The position numbers were made by a program, and so were the translations under genes. Below are positions 23,574-32,635 of a DNA stretch of 64,000 bases, in pieces (position 1 is the first letter of the stretch; every line of letters begins with the position of its first letter). A model generated the notes under the pieces. That model was not told the origin of the DNA and made no database searches. It worked only from the letters and a program-made list of their open reading frames with translations. The stretch is from Fragum whitleyi. Lineage: Eukaryota; Mollusca; Bivalvia; Cardiida; Cardiidae. Location of the stretch: the NCBI GenBank assembly GCA_948146395.1, contig OX411558.1:49029122-49093121 (forward strand), written 5' to 3'.

Positions 23574-24103
23574 GGTAGTTGGTTGACTTCATCGGCGATG
23601 CTCCAAACCACCCGCCCTCGAAGTTCTACAAGGGTACACCTAACCTGGGGAATTCCATCTCAGGAGAGGTGCAGGGGATACATCGCCGATATACTCGTAG
23701 CAAAATGGCTAGATCAAGCAAAATTACGCCAATGAATATTTCGACCAAGCATGAAGTAGACATCGGACAGTAAAATTGTCGATCAAACACCATGTTTACC
23801 CGATTGGCCCATGAGCCACCGCCTTCTAAGGCGTAGGTGAAAACGTCATTTAATGAAAACGGTGGTTTAGGGAAACACAATAAAAGACATGTCTGATGAT
23901 AAAAACGCCCTAGGGCAAGGCATGACCAGCCGATTGATCGGGTCGGGCCCGCCCGACCTCCCGTTTATCCCAACTCGGGGCCAAAGTGGTGTGTTGCAAT
24001 CACAGGGCCTAGCCAATCCCCGAGGTCACTCAACCACCAGGATCCCGTCATCAGGCATTACGGGTCGCAGCCCACGGCAAACAGGCAGGTCCATTTGTTT
24101 GGG
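23574..24103 (-). promoter_or_regulatory. 5'UTR of LINE C, probable internal promoter region
   Basis: This GC-richer 530-bp leader is homologous in its outer part to the 5'UTRs of B (4363-5057) and F (35392-36086). I-group LINEs carry an internal promoter in such leaders; the promoter role here is inferred from position and conservation only. Confidence 0.5.
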
Positions 24104-24115
24104 TCAAACAATTAG
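24104..24115. repeat. Target-site duplication of LINE C, right copy
   Basis: Exact repeat of 17393-17404. Confidence 0.88.
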
Positions 24116-24220
24116 TAATGGTTGATTAGATAACAAGAATAAGCATAGAAATCTACATAGATATACATTAAAAACAATTTTAAAAGCATTATGAGTAATC
24201 AAAAATGTCTTCTATTATAG

Positions 24221-24334
24221 AGGGTATCTCCAACACAACAGACTACATCAAGTGCTCAGAATTTACCACACACGTCACCTCAGTCAACAGTTGTATACCA
24301 ATATTCTACAAGACTTAGAAATCAGGATCAAAGG
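24221..24334 (+). CDS. Candidate exon, Thr/Ser/Gln-rich tail of unknown gene
   Basis: A 114-nt open block lies between acceptor TCTATTATAG| and donor AGG|GTAATA, phase 0 on both sides. The peptide is Thr/Ser/Gln-rich (SPTQQTTSSAQ) and then contains VVYQYSTRLRNQDQR. The following exon (24520-24633) is also phase 0, so the two join cleanly. The style (Thr-rich stretch, then a basic/acidic tail) recalls the membrane-protein tail exon at 53098, but no firm homology can be claimed. It may belong to a gene split by LINE C. Confidence 0.45.
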
Positions 24335-24519
24335 GTAATATAATTTTCTATCTTTCATTTTTCTTGATTGATTAAAAGATATGAATTAAATTTCTAAAAA
24401 AAATAAAAATATGATAAATGCCCTATATAGAAAAAAGGGGTTGTTTGATTATTTTATCTTTGCAGGATTATCATTGAAAAGTTATTTTAAACATAATGCT
24501 ATTTCATTCCTCATTGCAG

Positions 24520-24633
24520 GAACATGGAGATAATCATCCATTGTCTGAGGATCTACAATCTGAAGATGATCATCATTTGTCTGAGGATGTACAATCTGAA
24601 GATATACAATCAAATGATCATCGTTTCGTCTGA
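24520..24633 (+). CDS. Candidate terminal exon with acidic repeat
   Basis: Acceptor TCATTGCAG|GAA opens a phase-0 frame of 37 codons ending in TGA. The peptide contains an internal repeat, LSEDLQSEDDHH then LSEDVQSEDIQ, giving an acidic C-terminal tail. With 24221-24334 it forms a plausible 3' end of a spliced plus-strand gene. Upstream exons are not identified; 10831 and 14590 are on the same strand and in phase but a link is speculative. No family recognised. Confidence 0.45.
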   Translation, partial: EHGDNHPLSEDLQSEDDHHLSEDVQSEDIQSNDHRFV

Positions 24634-25063
24634 GGATCCACCTTTTTTTAATGAATTGAAATATAACTTTTAATATAAATATTTCTTTTTTACTACTCAA
24701 TGTTATTTCAAAATAAATATATTTAACTGAGTACAACTTACTAGTGAAATATACTCTGACTAGTTTAAAATTTATATGAATATATTGTTTTCACATGGGA
24801 AAATTGATATGACAAAAAATAATCACAACCATTTAACATTAAACTTTGTTATTTTTATCACATACGTCTTTAATCTCATAAACTTCAAATTAATCACATA
24901 TACTTCAACTTAATCTCAGAAATTAAACCCAATTAATTTCATTCAGCAGTCATGTTTTGACTCTCACGTGCCTAGAGTTAAGTAAGACATTTTATATTTA
25001 ATGAATGAAAAACAATTTATTTAAACATACGTGGTTTCATCCTATTTGTGTATTTGTTCCTAG
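24634..25063. other. AT-rich stretch, no gene seen
   Basis: Very AT-rich sequence precedes the first BIR ORF. A stop (TAG, 25061) ends the BIR frame upstream. In another frame 25005-25061 could hold the lost N-terminal codons of that ORF. Confidence 0.45.
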
Positions 25064-25429
25064 TTTGATCTTATTGGATTATATCTCCAAAGATATCCAA
25101 AGATTATATGGCCAAAGCAACTTTTACCTCGTAAATTTGAATTGGCAAAAAGTGGATTTTTCTACACTAAAAGTGGTGACAATGTTCAATGCTTTTGTTG
25201 CGGTATTACGATTTGTGATTGGGAACCAAATAACAACTGTTTTGAAGAACATTATAAACATTCTCCGAAATGCGATTTTCTAGCTATGATTGGTTATTTT
25301 ACGCCACATCCACTATCTTACACAGATCAAGAAAGCAGTTCATCTTTATTTGTTAACGCAAGTGACTGTGACTGGAGGCCATTTTCGCCACCACTACCTT
25401 GGAAACCCATTTGTAAAACACAACTATGA
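25064..25429 (+). pseudogene. BIR (IAP-like) protein, N-terminus broken, locus 1
   Basis: The frame encodes one baculovirus-IAP-repeat domain with the exact zinc pattern C-x2-C-x16-H-x6-C (CFCCGITICDWE, then EEHYKHSPKC) and the preceding GFFYTKSGDNV. BIR domains bind caspases or other partners through this zinc fold. There is no RING finger. The N-terminal side is interrupted by an in-frame TAG at 25061 and no good ATG is present, so it is probably a broken copy. The paralogue at 61302 is complete. The stop overlaps the next ORF's start (ATGA). Single-BIR intronless ORFs occur in several animal DNA viruses, so it may be an old viral gene; a lineage-specific cellular IAP retrocopy is the alternative. 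Confidence 0.8.
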
Positions 25430-25702
25430 ATCAACAACAAGCAGTATCGCTAGCCGCTTCAAGCTTTGATGTGTTGTATGCCGAGACTTTGTTGAACAAA
25501 ATAAATGCTTTAATGAGACTGTCATGTATCGCGTGCCAATTACAAGATTTATCGCAAAATACACATTCCTGTTTACAATACGATTTAAAAAGTGTCATAG
25601 AAAATTATTTTCACTTAGCCATTCAATCTGTTTCAGAAGATGATATTTTAATGCGATGGAATAGCACTCTCGAGGCATATGATATTTCGCCGGAACTTTT
25701 AG
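25426..25702 (+). pseudogene. C2HC-motif ORF next to BIR gene, locus 1, cut by LINE G
   Basis: Starting at ATG overlapping the BIR stop by 4 nt, this frame encodes about 92 residues and is then interrupted by LINE G directly after a conserved SPELLG. It has C-x2-C-x9-H-x-C (CIACQLQDLSQNTHSC), a likely zinc-binding site, and ends within a DILMRWNSTLEAYDISPELLG block. All of this is conserved in the ORF at 61733 (CFGCAFNNLSQGTHTC; ELYGISPELLG). I do not recognise the family. The tight coupling with BIR at both loci suggests a functional pair. Confidence 0.65.
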
Positions 25703-26246
25703 GAATGAATGAATGCTGTTTTATGGCCCGTCAACAACTAAGGTCATCTTGGGCGCAAAACATTGAAAATTAACTTATTGTAAGAAAAGATGACCAATCA
25801 TACATTAAATAATTAACTAGTTAAACTAAAAAACAAATCGAGGTAAGAAAGACAAATCATCATTATGGTAAAAATGTAAGGAAATAATAACAAGTCTTAA
25901 AGGAAATAATGACGAAAAGATCAACCACACAAGCCTAAAAAGAAATCACGATCAAAAGATCACTCAAAATAACTTTAAAAATTCAAATAAACGCTTTTAA
26001 GTCTAAGAATATTTTAAATGGATAAAGTAAACTGTAAAACCTAAGGAAAACTTTTGATTTTGAAAAAAAGGAGACAACGGTCAATTTAACCTAAAATTAG
26101 ATTTTGTTATATAAACTTATTGACTTCAGAAAGTCAAATAAAAGTTCTAATTTTACAGATTCGAACAGGTGCCTCATACTATCAACTTTAAAATATTTGT
26201 TTCTAATGAAAGAAAAATCTATACAATCTATAAAGATATGTTTTAC
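25703..26246 (-). mobile_element. LINE copy G, short 5'-truncated insertion
   Basis: On the minus strand this is the last 120 or so bases of ORF2 (old and mutated), the 3'UTR, the conserved terminus (GCGCCCAAGATGACCTTAG..) and a short tail. It interrupts the C2HC ORF on its left. The right flank does not continue that ORF and no clear target-site duplication was seen, so DNA has been lost or rearranged at this junction. Confidence 0.88.
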
Positions 26247-26540
26247 GGCACGGCACCAGTTGTCGTGGGGCAGATTGAGCTAAGTAGCCTTTGTAGCGAC
26301 ATTGTTTGCACCTTCGATTTTGAAGGTGCAAACGAATACAGATTTTCAACAGAGGTACCCGTTGAAAGGATTGTCTTACCATTTCGCTTTGACTGAGCCA
26401 CCTTGAATATAACAAAACTTAACCACATTCAACTAATTGAAGATAATGGGAATGGTACGGTTGGCTGTGAGCAGATCCTGACACGCAGACCCATACGGCT
26501 CATTGTAAACAGTGGACTGCCAGTCAAGTGCGGATCTCTT
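26247..26540 (+). pseudogene. Ectodomain exon of type I membrane-protein family, paralogue at locus 1
   Basis: The frame runs from the LINE G edge to a splice donor (CTT|GTGAGT) with one in-frame TGA at 26394-26396. It has a C-x3-C pair (LCSDIVC), a PF..LNITKL block, a VGCEQIL block and a final VKC. The order and spacing resemble the minus-strand exon at 55784-56411 (ICEEGQC, PPFLPVFNLTLMRL, FGCQNIV, DKC). A signal peptide is missing, probably lost at the LINE G junction. No known domain recognised; homology to the other exon is inferred from motif order, not from an alignment score. Confidence 0.5.
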
Positions 26541-26994
26541 GTGAGTACGGTGACAATATCTGATGTCAACTTAACTTGTAAATGGGAAGGGATTGTTTTC
26601 CCCTGGGTTTATTGTAAAGTTTAGCAGGAAAATATTGGTTAAAGTAATCAATCCAAGGCTTTAAAGCATATGAAATTTAACATTGCTAGCTATTTTAGCT
26701 GTAGATTAGGGGATCTTAGTTTAAATGGTGTCTGTCTGGCTGCCTGCCTGAAAACTAAATGTATTCTCTACAATTCGACACTTGTTTTTCAAGTGAGAAT
26801 GCTCACCTATGGCATTTAGGTTTGAAATCCAATTCTTTTAAGAGTAAGGTCAAGAGTATCTGGTATAGCCAATGAAAAGGAAAAATGATTAGGTCATAAT
26901 GCTAAAAATTGATATTTTAGATGAAAACATGTTTTATAAAAATACATCTCGTTTAAATCTCAAGCATTAAAATATATCTTAATTTATTTTGCAA

Positions 26995-27129
26995 ACCATA
27001 ACTCCAATGGTGACTACAAAAAAAGAAAGGACAACACCGATGGAAACTACAAAAAAAGAAAGGACAACACCGCGAATAAGGACGACAACTGAAGAAAAAG
27101 GAAGGAAATCGTCAACTTTTACTGTTACA
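26995..27129 (+). pseudogene. Thr/Lys-rich stalk exon (probable), acceptor damaged
   Basis: An open phase-0 block encodes two near-identical TTKKERTTPM-type repeats followed by IRTTTEEKG and ends in a donor (ACA|GTGAGT). At its 5' end the polypyrimidine tract reads TTTATTTTGCAA where an AG would be expected, so the acceptor may be mutated. Position and composition match the Thr-rich stalk exon of the minus-strand gene (54549-54845). It would form a glycosylated spacer between ectodomain and membrane. Confidence 0.42.
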
Positions 27130-27513
27130 GTGAGTGAATGCAATATATAAATTACAAAAAAAAATCATAAACACATACACACACACATATTACACTTGTC
27201 TTTCAATTTTGTGAAATTCATCAAAGGGGAGCAACTCAACTATAAAATTAAGAGTGTGCGTCATGGGTGGGGGATACAAAGCGTTATTTTTCAGATATTT
27301 TGTACCCTTTCTAAGCGACACAAAGAATGCTTCTTTCAACAAATGGAGATATGATTTTCAAGAGGGCAGGATAAGTTACAAACGCTCTAATATGAGGAGG
27401 ATTCATTTAAATCAAATGGGCTAAAAGGAATGCCAACTACAAACACTCTGGGAGGCTATCTTTATGTTCTTGTTTCTTTTTTATCAAAGGAAAATTAATG
27501 TTTTTCAACATTT
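27130..27513. other. Non-coding stretch after stalk exon
   Basis: It begins with the GTGAGTG donor and has a short CA-type microsatellite near 27170-27190. No ORF or known repeat was seen. Confidence 0.4.
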
Positions 27514-27798
27514 TATGCCTCCACATCGATAGATCTAGGGGACATATTGTTTTACTGTTTTCCAACTGTCTGTCTGCAAAGCTGAACCAAAAAACTTAAC
27601 ATTGCCTATAACTTCAAGATACAATGTTCATATTTGGTATGATGATAGATCTTGATGATGACCATCTACAGCTCTCAAGGTCAAAATCATTACATATGGT
27701 GAAGGTCATCATGAAGATCAAAGTCTAAAAAATTATCATTTTGGAGGGGGGGGCGTGGTGGCATAAGTGCTTCACAAACACATCTTGTTCTTCTTTCA
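27514..27798. repeat. Hairpin-ended repeat fragment
   Basis: It starts TATGCCTCCACATCGATAGATCTAGGGGACATA, with a CTGTCTGTCTGC tract and AAGGTCA blocks. It ends GTGCTTCACAAACACATCTTGTT, the same hairpin-plus-CTTGTT ending seen for other tandem-core repeats here. Confidence 0.6.
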
Positions 27799-27799
27799 G

Positions 27800-28108
27800 A
27801 CCAGACATTCATCAACTGGTCCAAGAACTTACCTACCATTGACTCATACATCATCCAGCCGTCCATCAACCAGCCGACCATCATCCGACCATCCATCCGG
27901 CCATCATCTGGCCATCCATCATCCATCCGTCCATCATCCGGCCATCCATCAGTCCATCCGTCCATCATCCACGCATCATTCATCACTGTCCTATTCGCTT
28001 GATGAATTTACAGTTAGCAGTACGTATGACGAACTTTCCTCTACCACCCCCTCCCCCCATTGTACAATAAACGCATGTTACCATACATCATTACATTATA
28101 TGGATTAA
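27800..28108 (+). CDS. Ser/Pro/His-rich open block with splice acceptor
   Basis: An acceptor (TTCTTCTTTCAG|ACC) opens a 102-codon frame rich in Ser, Pro, His and Thr. Much of it comes from degenerate CCATCC/CCATCATCC repeats (27850-27970), so part of the frame could be fortuitous. Its end (SLDEFTVSSTYDELSSTTPS) is less repetitive. It may be a tail exon of the membrane-protein paralogue at 26247, but phase agreement with other exons cannot be shown. Confidence 0.3.
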   Translation, partial: TRHSSTGPRTYLPLTHTSSSRPSTSRPSSDHPSGHHLAIHHPSVHHPAIHQSIRPSSTHHSSLSYSLDEFTVSSTYDELSSTTPSPHCTINACYHTSLHYMD

Positions 28109-28440
28109 ACTTATTTCTTTTGATACTAATATCAGGTATAATCTGTGTAAGAAACATTTTAAAGGGAAAACCTCATCACATTCCTGTTTTTGTGCGTGAT
28201 ACACCTATACCCATGACCACACGTTCCCGTCACTCCAGTCATCATTCGCATTCAAGTAATCATTCTCACTCCAGTCAACATTCTCGCCGCTCCCGGGATT
28301 CCACAATGTCTAGTAATCCTTACCTAAATCCACAACCAAAACAGTTAACTTGTGACACATATTCTTTTGGTGTGGACTCTAACTCATTTGATATGAGTGT
28401 ATATGAGCCTTTTACTTTTCACCAGGAAACTAGACTTTAA
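28060..28440 (+). CDS. Single-pass membrane protein or TM/tail exon, His/Ser-rich
   Basis: A frame of 126 codons has a strongly hydrophobic segment at about residues 7-31 (ITLYGLNLFLLILISGIIC), a basic stop-transfer (VRNILKGKPHH) and a hydrophilic tail. The tail carries a SHHSHSSNHSHSS repeat and ends DMSVYEPFTFHQETRL. An internal acceptor-like site (TTTTGATACTAATATCAG, 28136) means the tail could also be a separate exon. Its place downstream of ectodomain-like and stalk-like exons on the same strand fits a type I membrane protein. No family recognised. Confidence 0.5.
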   Translation: MYNKRMLPYIITLYGLNLFLLILISGIICVRNILKGKPHHIPVFVRDTPIPMTTRSRHSSHHSHSSNHSHSSQHSRRSRDSTMSSNPYLNPQPKQLTCDTYSFGVDSNSFDMSVYEPFTFHQETRL

Positions 28441-29147
28441 CTCTTTTTCTAAGACAAGGTTAAAATTTAAAAAAATGACATTTTCGTTGAACTTAAAAGT
28501 CGGACAGGTGCATCAATTTTTGTAGTGTAATAGCTATACTGTTAAATGTGATGTAACAACCACTTCTACCAGAAAATTAAACTTCGTGCTTAGGAGAGCT
28601 AAAATCGAAGAAAAGGACAAATGACAACAAAATGACATTGACAAAACTGCAACATTAAAGTTTTTCCAACAAAAGATCACAGAAAAGGACAGAAAGAAAG
28701 AAAAAGATAACAGCAAAAAACAAAAAGAGAGTTAGGGTAGAGAATGTAACTTCAGATAAAGCGGGGGGCAATGAATGGAATAGCGACAACACTGAAATCC
28801 AATTGACGGACTCACAATTAACTCAAGACAAGTAACTCCGGAATTACAAGTTACTTCGGGCTTACAAGTAACTCCAGACTTACAAGTAACTCCGAACTTA
28901 CAACTTACTCCGGACTAAATTAGAAAGGATAAACACGAACTATATTTTGCGGATTGTGTAATAAATGGATGACAGAACTACACATCGTTAGACATATAAA
29001 TAGCAAGAAACATTTTCTGATTAAATATTACGTAAATGAAACAAGTGAACAAAAAAGAAAAGATTCGACAAGAAAATATTCGACCAGAAAAGTTAGAATG
29101 TAAGACAAAAAAAGAAAGTCGCGTAAAGAAAAAAAACGTCATGTTAA
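28441..29147 (+). pseudogene. Decayed coding region, Lys/Arg-rich then acidic
   Basis: Several overlapping open frames on this strand look like one or more broken genes. A Lys/Arg-rich stretch of about 40 residues (near 28665-28740: KRSQKRTERKKK) passes into an acidic/polar part (to about 28833). A one-base shift then leads to the hexapeptide array at 28829-28918. No starts, splice pairs or known domains are clear. Composition suggests a nucleic-acid-binding basic region. It lies in the island with the locus 1 membrane and BIR ORFs, and may be part of the same decayed block. Confidence 0.35.
28829..28918 (+). repeat. 18-bp tandem repeat, in-frame hexapeptide array
   Basis: Five copies of CAAGTAACTCCGGAATTA-like units encode QVTPEL, QVTSGL, QVTPDL, QVTPNL and QLTPD, then stop. 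Changes between copies keep the frame and many keep the residue, as expected of a repeat once under coding constraint. Confidence 0.65.
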
Positions 29148-29420
29148 AAAATTAAAGCAACTGCAACGGCATCACTTTCCGAAACTTATGACGATCAACG
29201 AACGGTCACACCCATTAGAACGTCCCGTGACACGGTCACATCAAGTACGTCACACTGTGACGAACGTGAAACCGTCACATCGATTGTGACGCATTGTAAC
29301 GACATTGGAAGGCTTTCACCAACTTGTAGCTCTGTTGACATAGAAAACCCTAACAAGCCAGAGAATAGTTTTGAATATAAATTAGAAGGGAATAAGCTTA
29401 AAAAATGTAGACAAAATTGA
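29148..29420 (+). CDS. Hypothetical Thr/Ser-rich ORF of 90 codons
   Basis: The frame is open from a stop at 29145 to TGA at 29418-29420 and has no ATG near its start, so it would need an upstream exon or a lost start. It is rich in Thr, Ser and Asp (YDDQRTVTPIRTSRDTVTSS) with a basic end (KLKKCRQN). The DNA under it contains three GTGAC/GTCAC inverted pairs. A second frame continues with SLSESCDVMSNESKVK downstream. Unknown function; may be part of the decayed block. Confidence 0.25.
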   Translation, partial: KIKATATASLSETYDDQRTVTPIRTSRDTVTSSTSHCDERETVTSIVTHCNDIGRLSPTCSSVDIENPNKPENSFEYKLEGNKLKKCRQN

Positions 29421-29512
29421 AAAGGTCGCTTTCAGAAAGTTGTGATGTTATGAGTAACGAGTCCAAAGTAAAACAACGACTATTTGATCAAGAACAACAA
29501 ATGGAATACAAA

Positions 29513-29631
29513 CTAGATAGCCATGAATGGCTTGAGTCGCTCCACAGGCTGGAAAGTATTCTAAAAGCAAATAAAAGTTTTTACTAGATTTTTAGATATT
29601 TTGGGTCCTACTGATGTTGAAAATGATTTTC
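29513..29631 (-). mobile_element. Fragment of Helitron-like element (3' end)
   Basis: It matches the 3' end of the element at 17541: on the minus strand a hairpin (AGCCAT/ATGGCT, 29519-29532) is followed by ATCTAG and a flanking TT. Only about 120 bp remain, then a LINE 3' stub follows. Confidence 0.75.
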
Positions 29632-29700
29632 AATGAATGAATGAATGAATATCGTTTTAAGGCCCGCCGACAACTAAGGTCATGTTGGGCGCAAAACTTT
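29632..29700 (-). mobile_element. LINE 3'-end stub
   Basis: AATGAATGAATGAATG tail plus the conserved LINE terminus (GGCCCGCCGACAACTAAGGTCATGTTGGGCGC), minus strand. It is truncated almost at once, so only the terminal 70 bp or so are recognisable. It is inserted into the Helitron-like fragment. Confidence 0.85.
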
Positions 29701-30764
29701 TTTATTTTCCTTAACCATTCTTACGGACAGAACAATAAAGATTCAACATTCCGTTGGTTTTTTTTTCAGAAAAGATAAAAAATATAAAACTCTAAGACAA
29801 AATAAATAATTGCCATTTTGGTGGATAAAATTCAAATTTAACAGGGTGGTACAACACTGTGATGTTTAATTTATATACCTTATATACAATATCAAAATTC
29901 AAGTTTTATTTTCATATTTTATGTAATTGACACTCAAAGATACAAACAGACCCATTAAGATGTAAAACGTAAGAATTATTTTTAACCTTTGATATATATT
30001 GTTTAAGTGTTTCTTTCTTTCCTGATACTTTTTTCCTAGCCCAAATTGTTAATTTTTTCTATTACTTTTTTCCTGTTACTTTCTTTCCGTTTACCTGCTA
30101 AATAAACTTGTCTTACTATTTATTCTAGTGACCTATTTTTGACCGTGACCTAGATTTCATGAAAAGAAACATTCTAATTAATTTTCAGAATCATTGAAAC
30201 GCGATTTCTTATTTTTGTGTATTTCTTCAGTTGGCGGTAAGCATCCTGATAAGGAGATTTTACCTACTAACTGTTTTGCATCTTTAATGTTAAGCTTAAA
30301 ATAGTAAGTAGCGTTGACTAGCTGGTCAAAAGGGCGTTGTCTTCACAGCTGAATTAGAATTTGCGTTTAATTATTTGGCCATTCTGGTATTTTCGTAAAA
30401 ATACAGACGATGGTATAGAGTATTCCGATTCATCATAAAGTAAAAAGACAAATCAATCTATAATGGAAGCCGGGATATAAGGGAAAACAGTGCAATTAGG
30501 TCACTATGTCAGTTTCTAGTACATCATTTTGAAGAAATGAAGATAGTTCAAATATTTTTAACATTCTCATTATCTCGCGGTGATTAACGACTTTAAAAGA
30601 AAAAAAATATCGACGATTAAAGGATGTATTTCATCGTAATTACATACACATACGCCTTGTTTGATCTCTCATCAGCCTGTCAAAATTGGTTCATTAAATT
30701 CAATTAGCGTTTCAATTGGCAAACTTTATTTTCATCATTTCATAAGAAAATTTAAAATTTGTTT
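29701..30764. other. Gene-free AT-rich stretch
   Basis: No ORF of note, splice pair, or repeat shared with the rest of the window was seen. Confidence 0.5.
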
Positions 30765-31662
30765 TTTAGCTCCACTGGCTGAAAGCCACTAGGGCTAATT
30801 GTCATTGCGTTGAGTCCGTCGTGCGTGCGTCCGTCCGTACATGCGTCCGGTCGTAAACCTTTTCTTTGAAAATCTTCTCAGAAACTACTGGATGAATTTC
30901 AACCAAACTTCACAGGAATGATCCTTGGGTGACCCTCTTTCAAAGTTGTTCAAAAAATTTTGATCCAATGAAAAACATGGATTTAAGGGGCGTGGCTAAA
31001 TTCAAAATATGGTAAAAAGTGAGTTTTCTTAGATTCTAATGGATGGATACCATTTAAATTTAACATGAATGAACCTTTGGTGACCCTTTATCAGTCTACA
31101 AAAAATATTGTGATTAGATGAAAAAATATGCATTTTATGGGCGGAAGTCATTTCTCTATATGTTTTATAGTGGAAACTTTGAAAATCATTTTCTCAGAAT
31201 GTAATTCATGGATATCAACCAATTTCACTGCAATGAACTTTGAGTGACCCTTTATCAGCCAATAACAATTATTGTGATCGGAGGAAAAATATGTGTTTTA
31301 TAAGCGGAGGTCATTTCTCTATATGTTTTATAGTGGAAACTTTGAAAATCATTTTCTCAGAATGTAATTGATGGATATCAACCAAATTTCACTGCAATGA
31401 ACTTTGAGTGACCCTTTATCAGCCAATAAATATTATTGTGATCGGAGGAAAAAATATTGGATATCAACCAAATTTCACTGGAATGATCTTTTGTGCGGTT
31501 TATGGACGGAGGTCATTTCTCACAATGTTATATAGCTGAAATTTTGAAAATCATTTCAACATCAGTAGAACCTAAAATATCTGAAAATCTAGTCAAAACT
31601 TTTATTTGCTTTTCCAAGAATTTCAAGCCTGTGGACAACTCAAGCCATTCATGGCTTTTTAG
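30765..31662 (+). mobile_element. Non-autonomous Helitron-like element with tandem core
   Basis: Plus-oriented relative of 17541-18750. The 5' side has AGCTCCACTGGCTGAAAGCCACT and a CGTGCGTGCGTCCGTCCG tract. Degenerate units follow (GGAGGTCATTTCTCTATATGTTTTATAGTGGAAACTTTG and GTGACCCTTTATCAGCC blocks). The 3' hairpin AAGCCAT/ATGGCTT (31642-31657) is followed by TTTAG and T. The ORF at 31493-31732 is a shadow of these repeats. Confidence 0.8.
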
Positions 31663-32635
31663 TCATTCAATGTGTACAGGAATTACATCTAATGTGTACA
31701 GCTCGTTACCTAGTTTATACAGTGAAAACTGATAACTTAAGAACCACAAGCATAAAATATATCCACATTTCACTAGAACATGGTTCGAATGAATGATTTT
31801 AAAAGCAGACTTAAACATATTACTTTGATAGAACGTTTGGCGATAATTTTTTATCTGAATGTATTCTTCAAAGGAAATAAAATGCCTAACAAATATGTTA
31901 TATTTGTCTTCATGTTCAACGTCGCTGATGTCTTCATGTTGTGGGGTATTATTATTGGTTGTCCCAGTTGTGATAAATGCTGATGTGCTTCGTTGAAAGT
32001 CGAAGCACCATAAGATGATGTAGAATTAACAACTTTTGTTGTGATGAACTGCTCCGATTTAGAAATTTTCTAAATCAATCCCGTTATCCTTCGCTAGTAG
32101 CGAACTCGTAGCCGATCCAAATATGTCTCCTGTGGTAGAACTTGATTGGAGACCGGCTTTTGCAATCGGCTGTTGCAGTATCTTCACCCATTGATATGGT
32201 TCGCCCCTTTGGTTGAGAGATTTTATAAGTGCTTGTCGAACAGTCCTCCGCTTGAGATGCACTTGCCGGAATCCCGTTCAAACGTAAGTAGTATAGAACG
32301 GGTGAGCTACGAACCTTCTAAAGTACCTTCTCATTGAAAAAAAACCTTCTTTAGCAATTCCCACCATTACACGACGACTCTTTTCTAAAAATAGAATGAC
32401 GGCCTGCACTCAAAATAGAATAACGTCAACCGTTTTATTCAACAACATTTAAAAAAATGGACATATATCCGTCTAAAGATTATCAAGGGAAAACAATTCT
32501 TGACACCTTACGGATACCAATGAAATGTTATCTCCCTTTACCCATATATTTGTCCGCTCCATAAAAAATAGATACCAATCAACACAAAGAGCTCATTGTT
32601 ATAGTGTTTTCATTGCTTCTATAGTTCTTACAATA
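31663..32635. other. Gene-free stretch before Helentron fragment
   Basis: It contains a small hairpin, GTGCTTCG (31985-31992) with CGAAGCAC (32001-32008). Otherwise no repeat or gene is recognised. The open frame that enters the Helentron coding part from 32525 has no similarity I can see before about 32636. Confidence 0.45.

Larger units (their letters stand above)
17405..24103 (-). mobile_element. LINE copy C (subfamily 2), full length but internally damaged
   Basis: On the minus strand it has 5'UTR (24103 to 23574), ORF1, ORF2, 3'UTR, conserved 3' terminus and (ATTC)n tail, bounded by a 12-bp duplication. The 5'UTR aligns with B and F (AACAAATGG.CC.GCCTGTTTGCCGTGGG) but starts about 70 bp inside theirs. 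A hairpin-ended element (17541-18750) is nested in the 3'UTR and about 430 bp of the RT core is deleted. The order of events is LINE insertion first, nested element later. Confidence 0.94.

Noticed and set aside
25005..25283. Separate 92-codon ORF overlapping the BIR region
   Set aside because: It is out of frame with the BIR motif; at best its first codons are a frameshifted N-terminus of the BIR ORF.
27690..27986. Minus-strand Trp/Asp/Gly-rich ORF
   Set aside because: It is an artefact of the CCATCC-type repeat read backwards.
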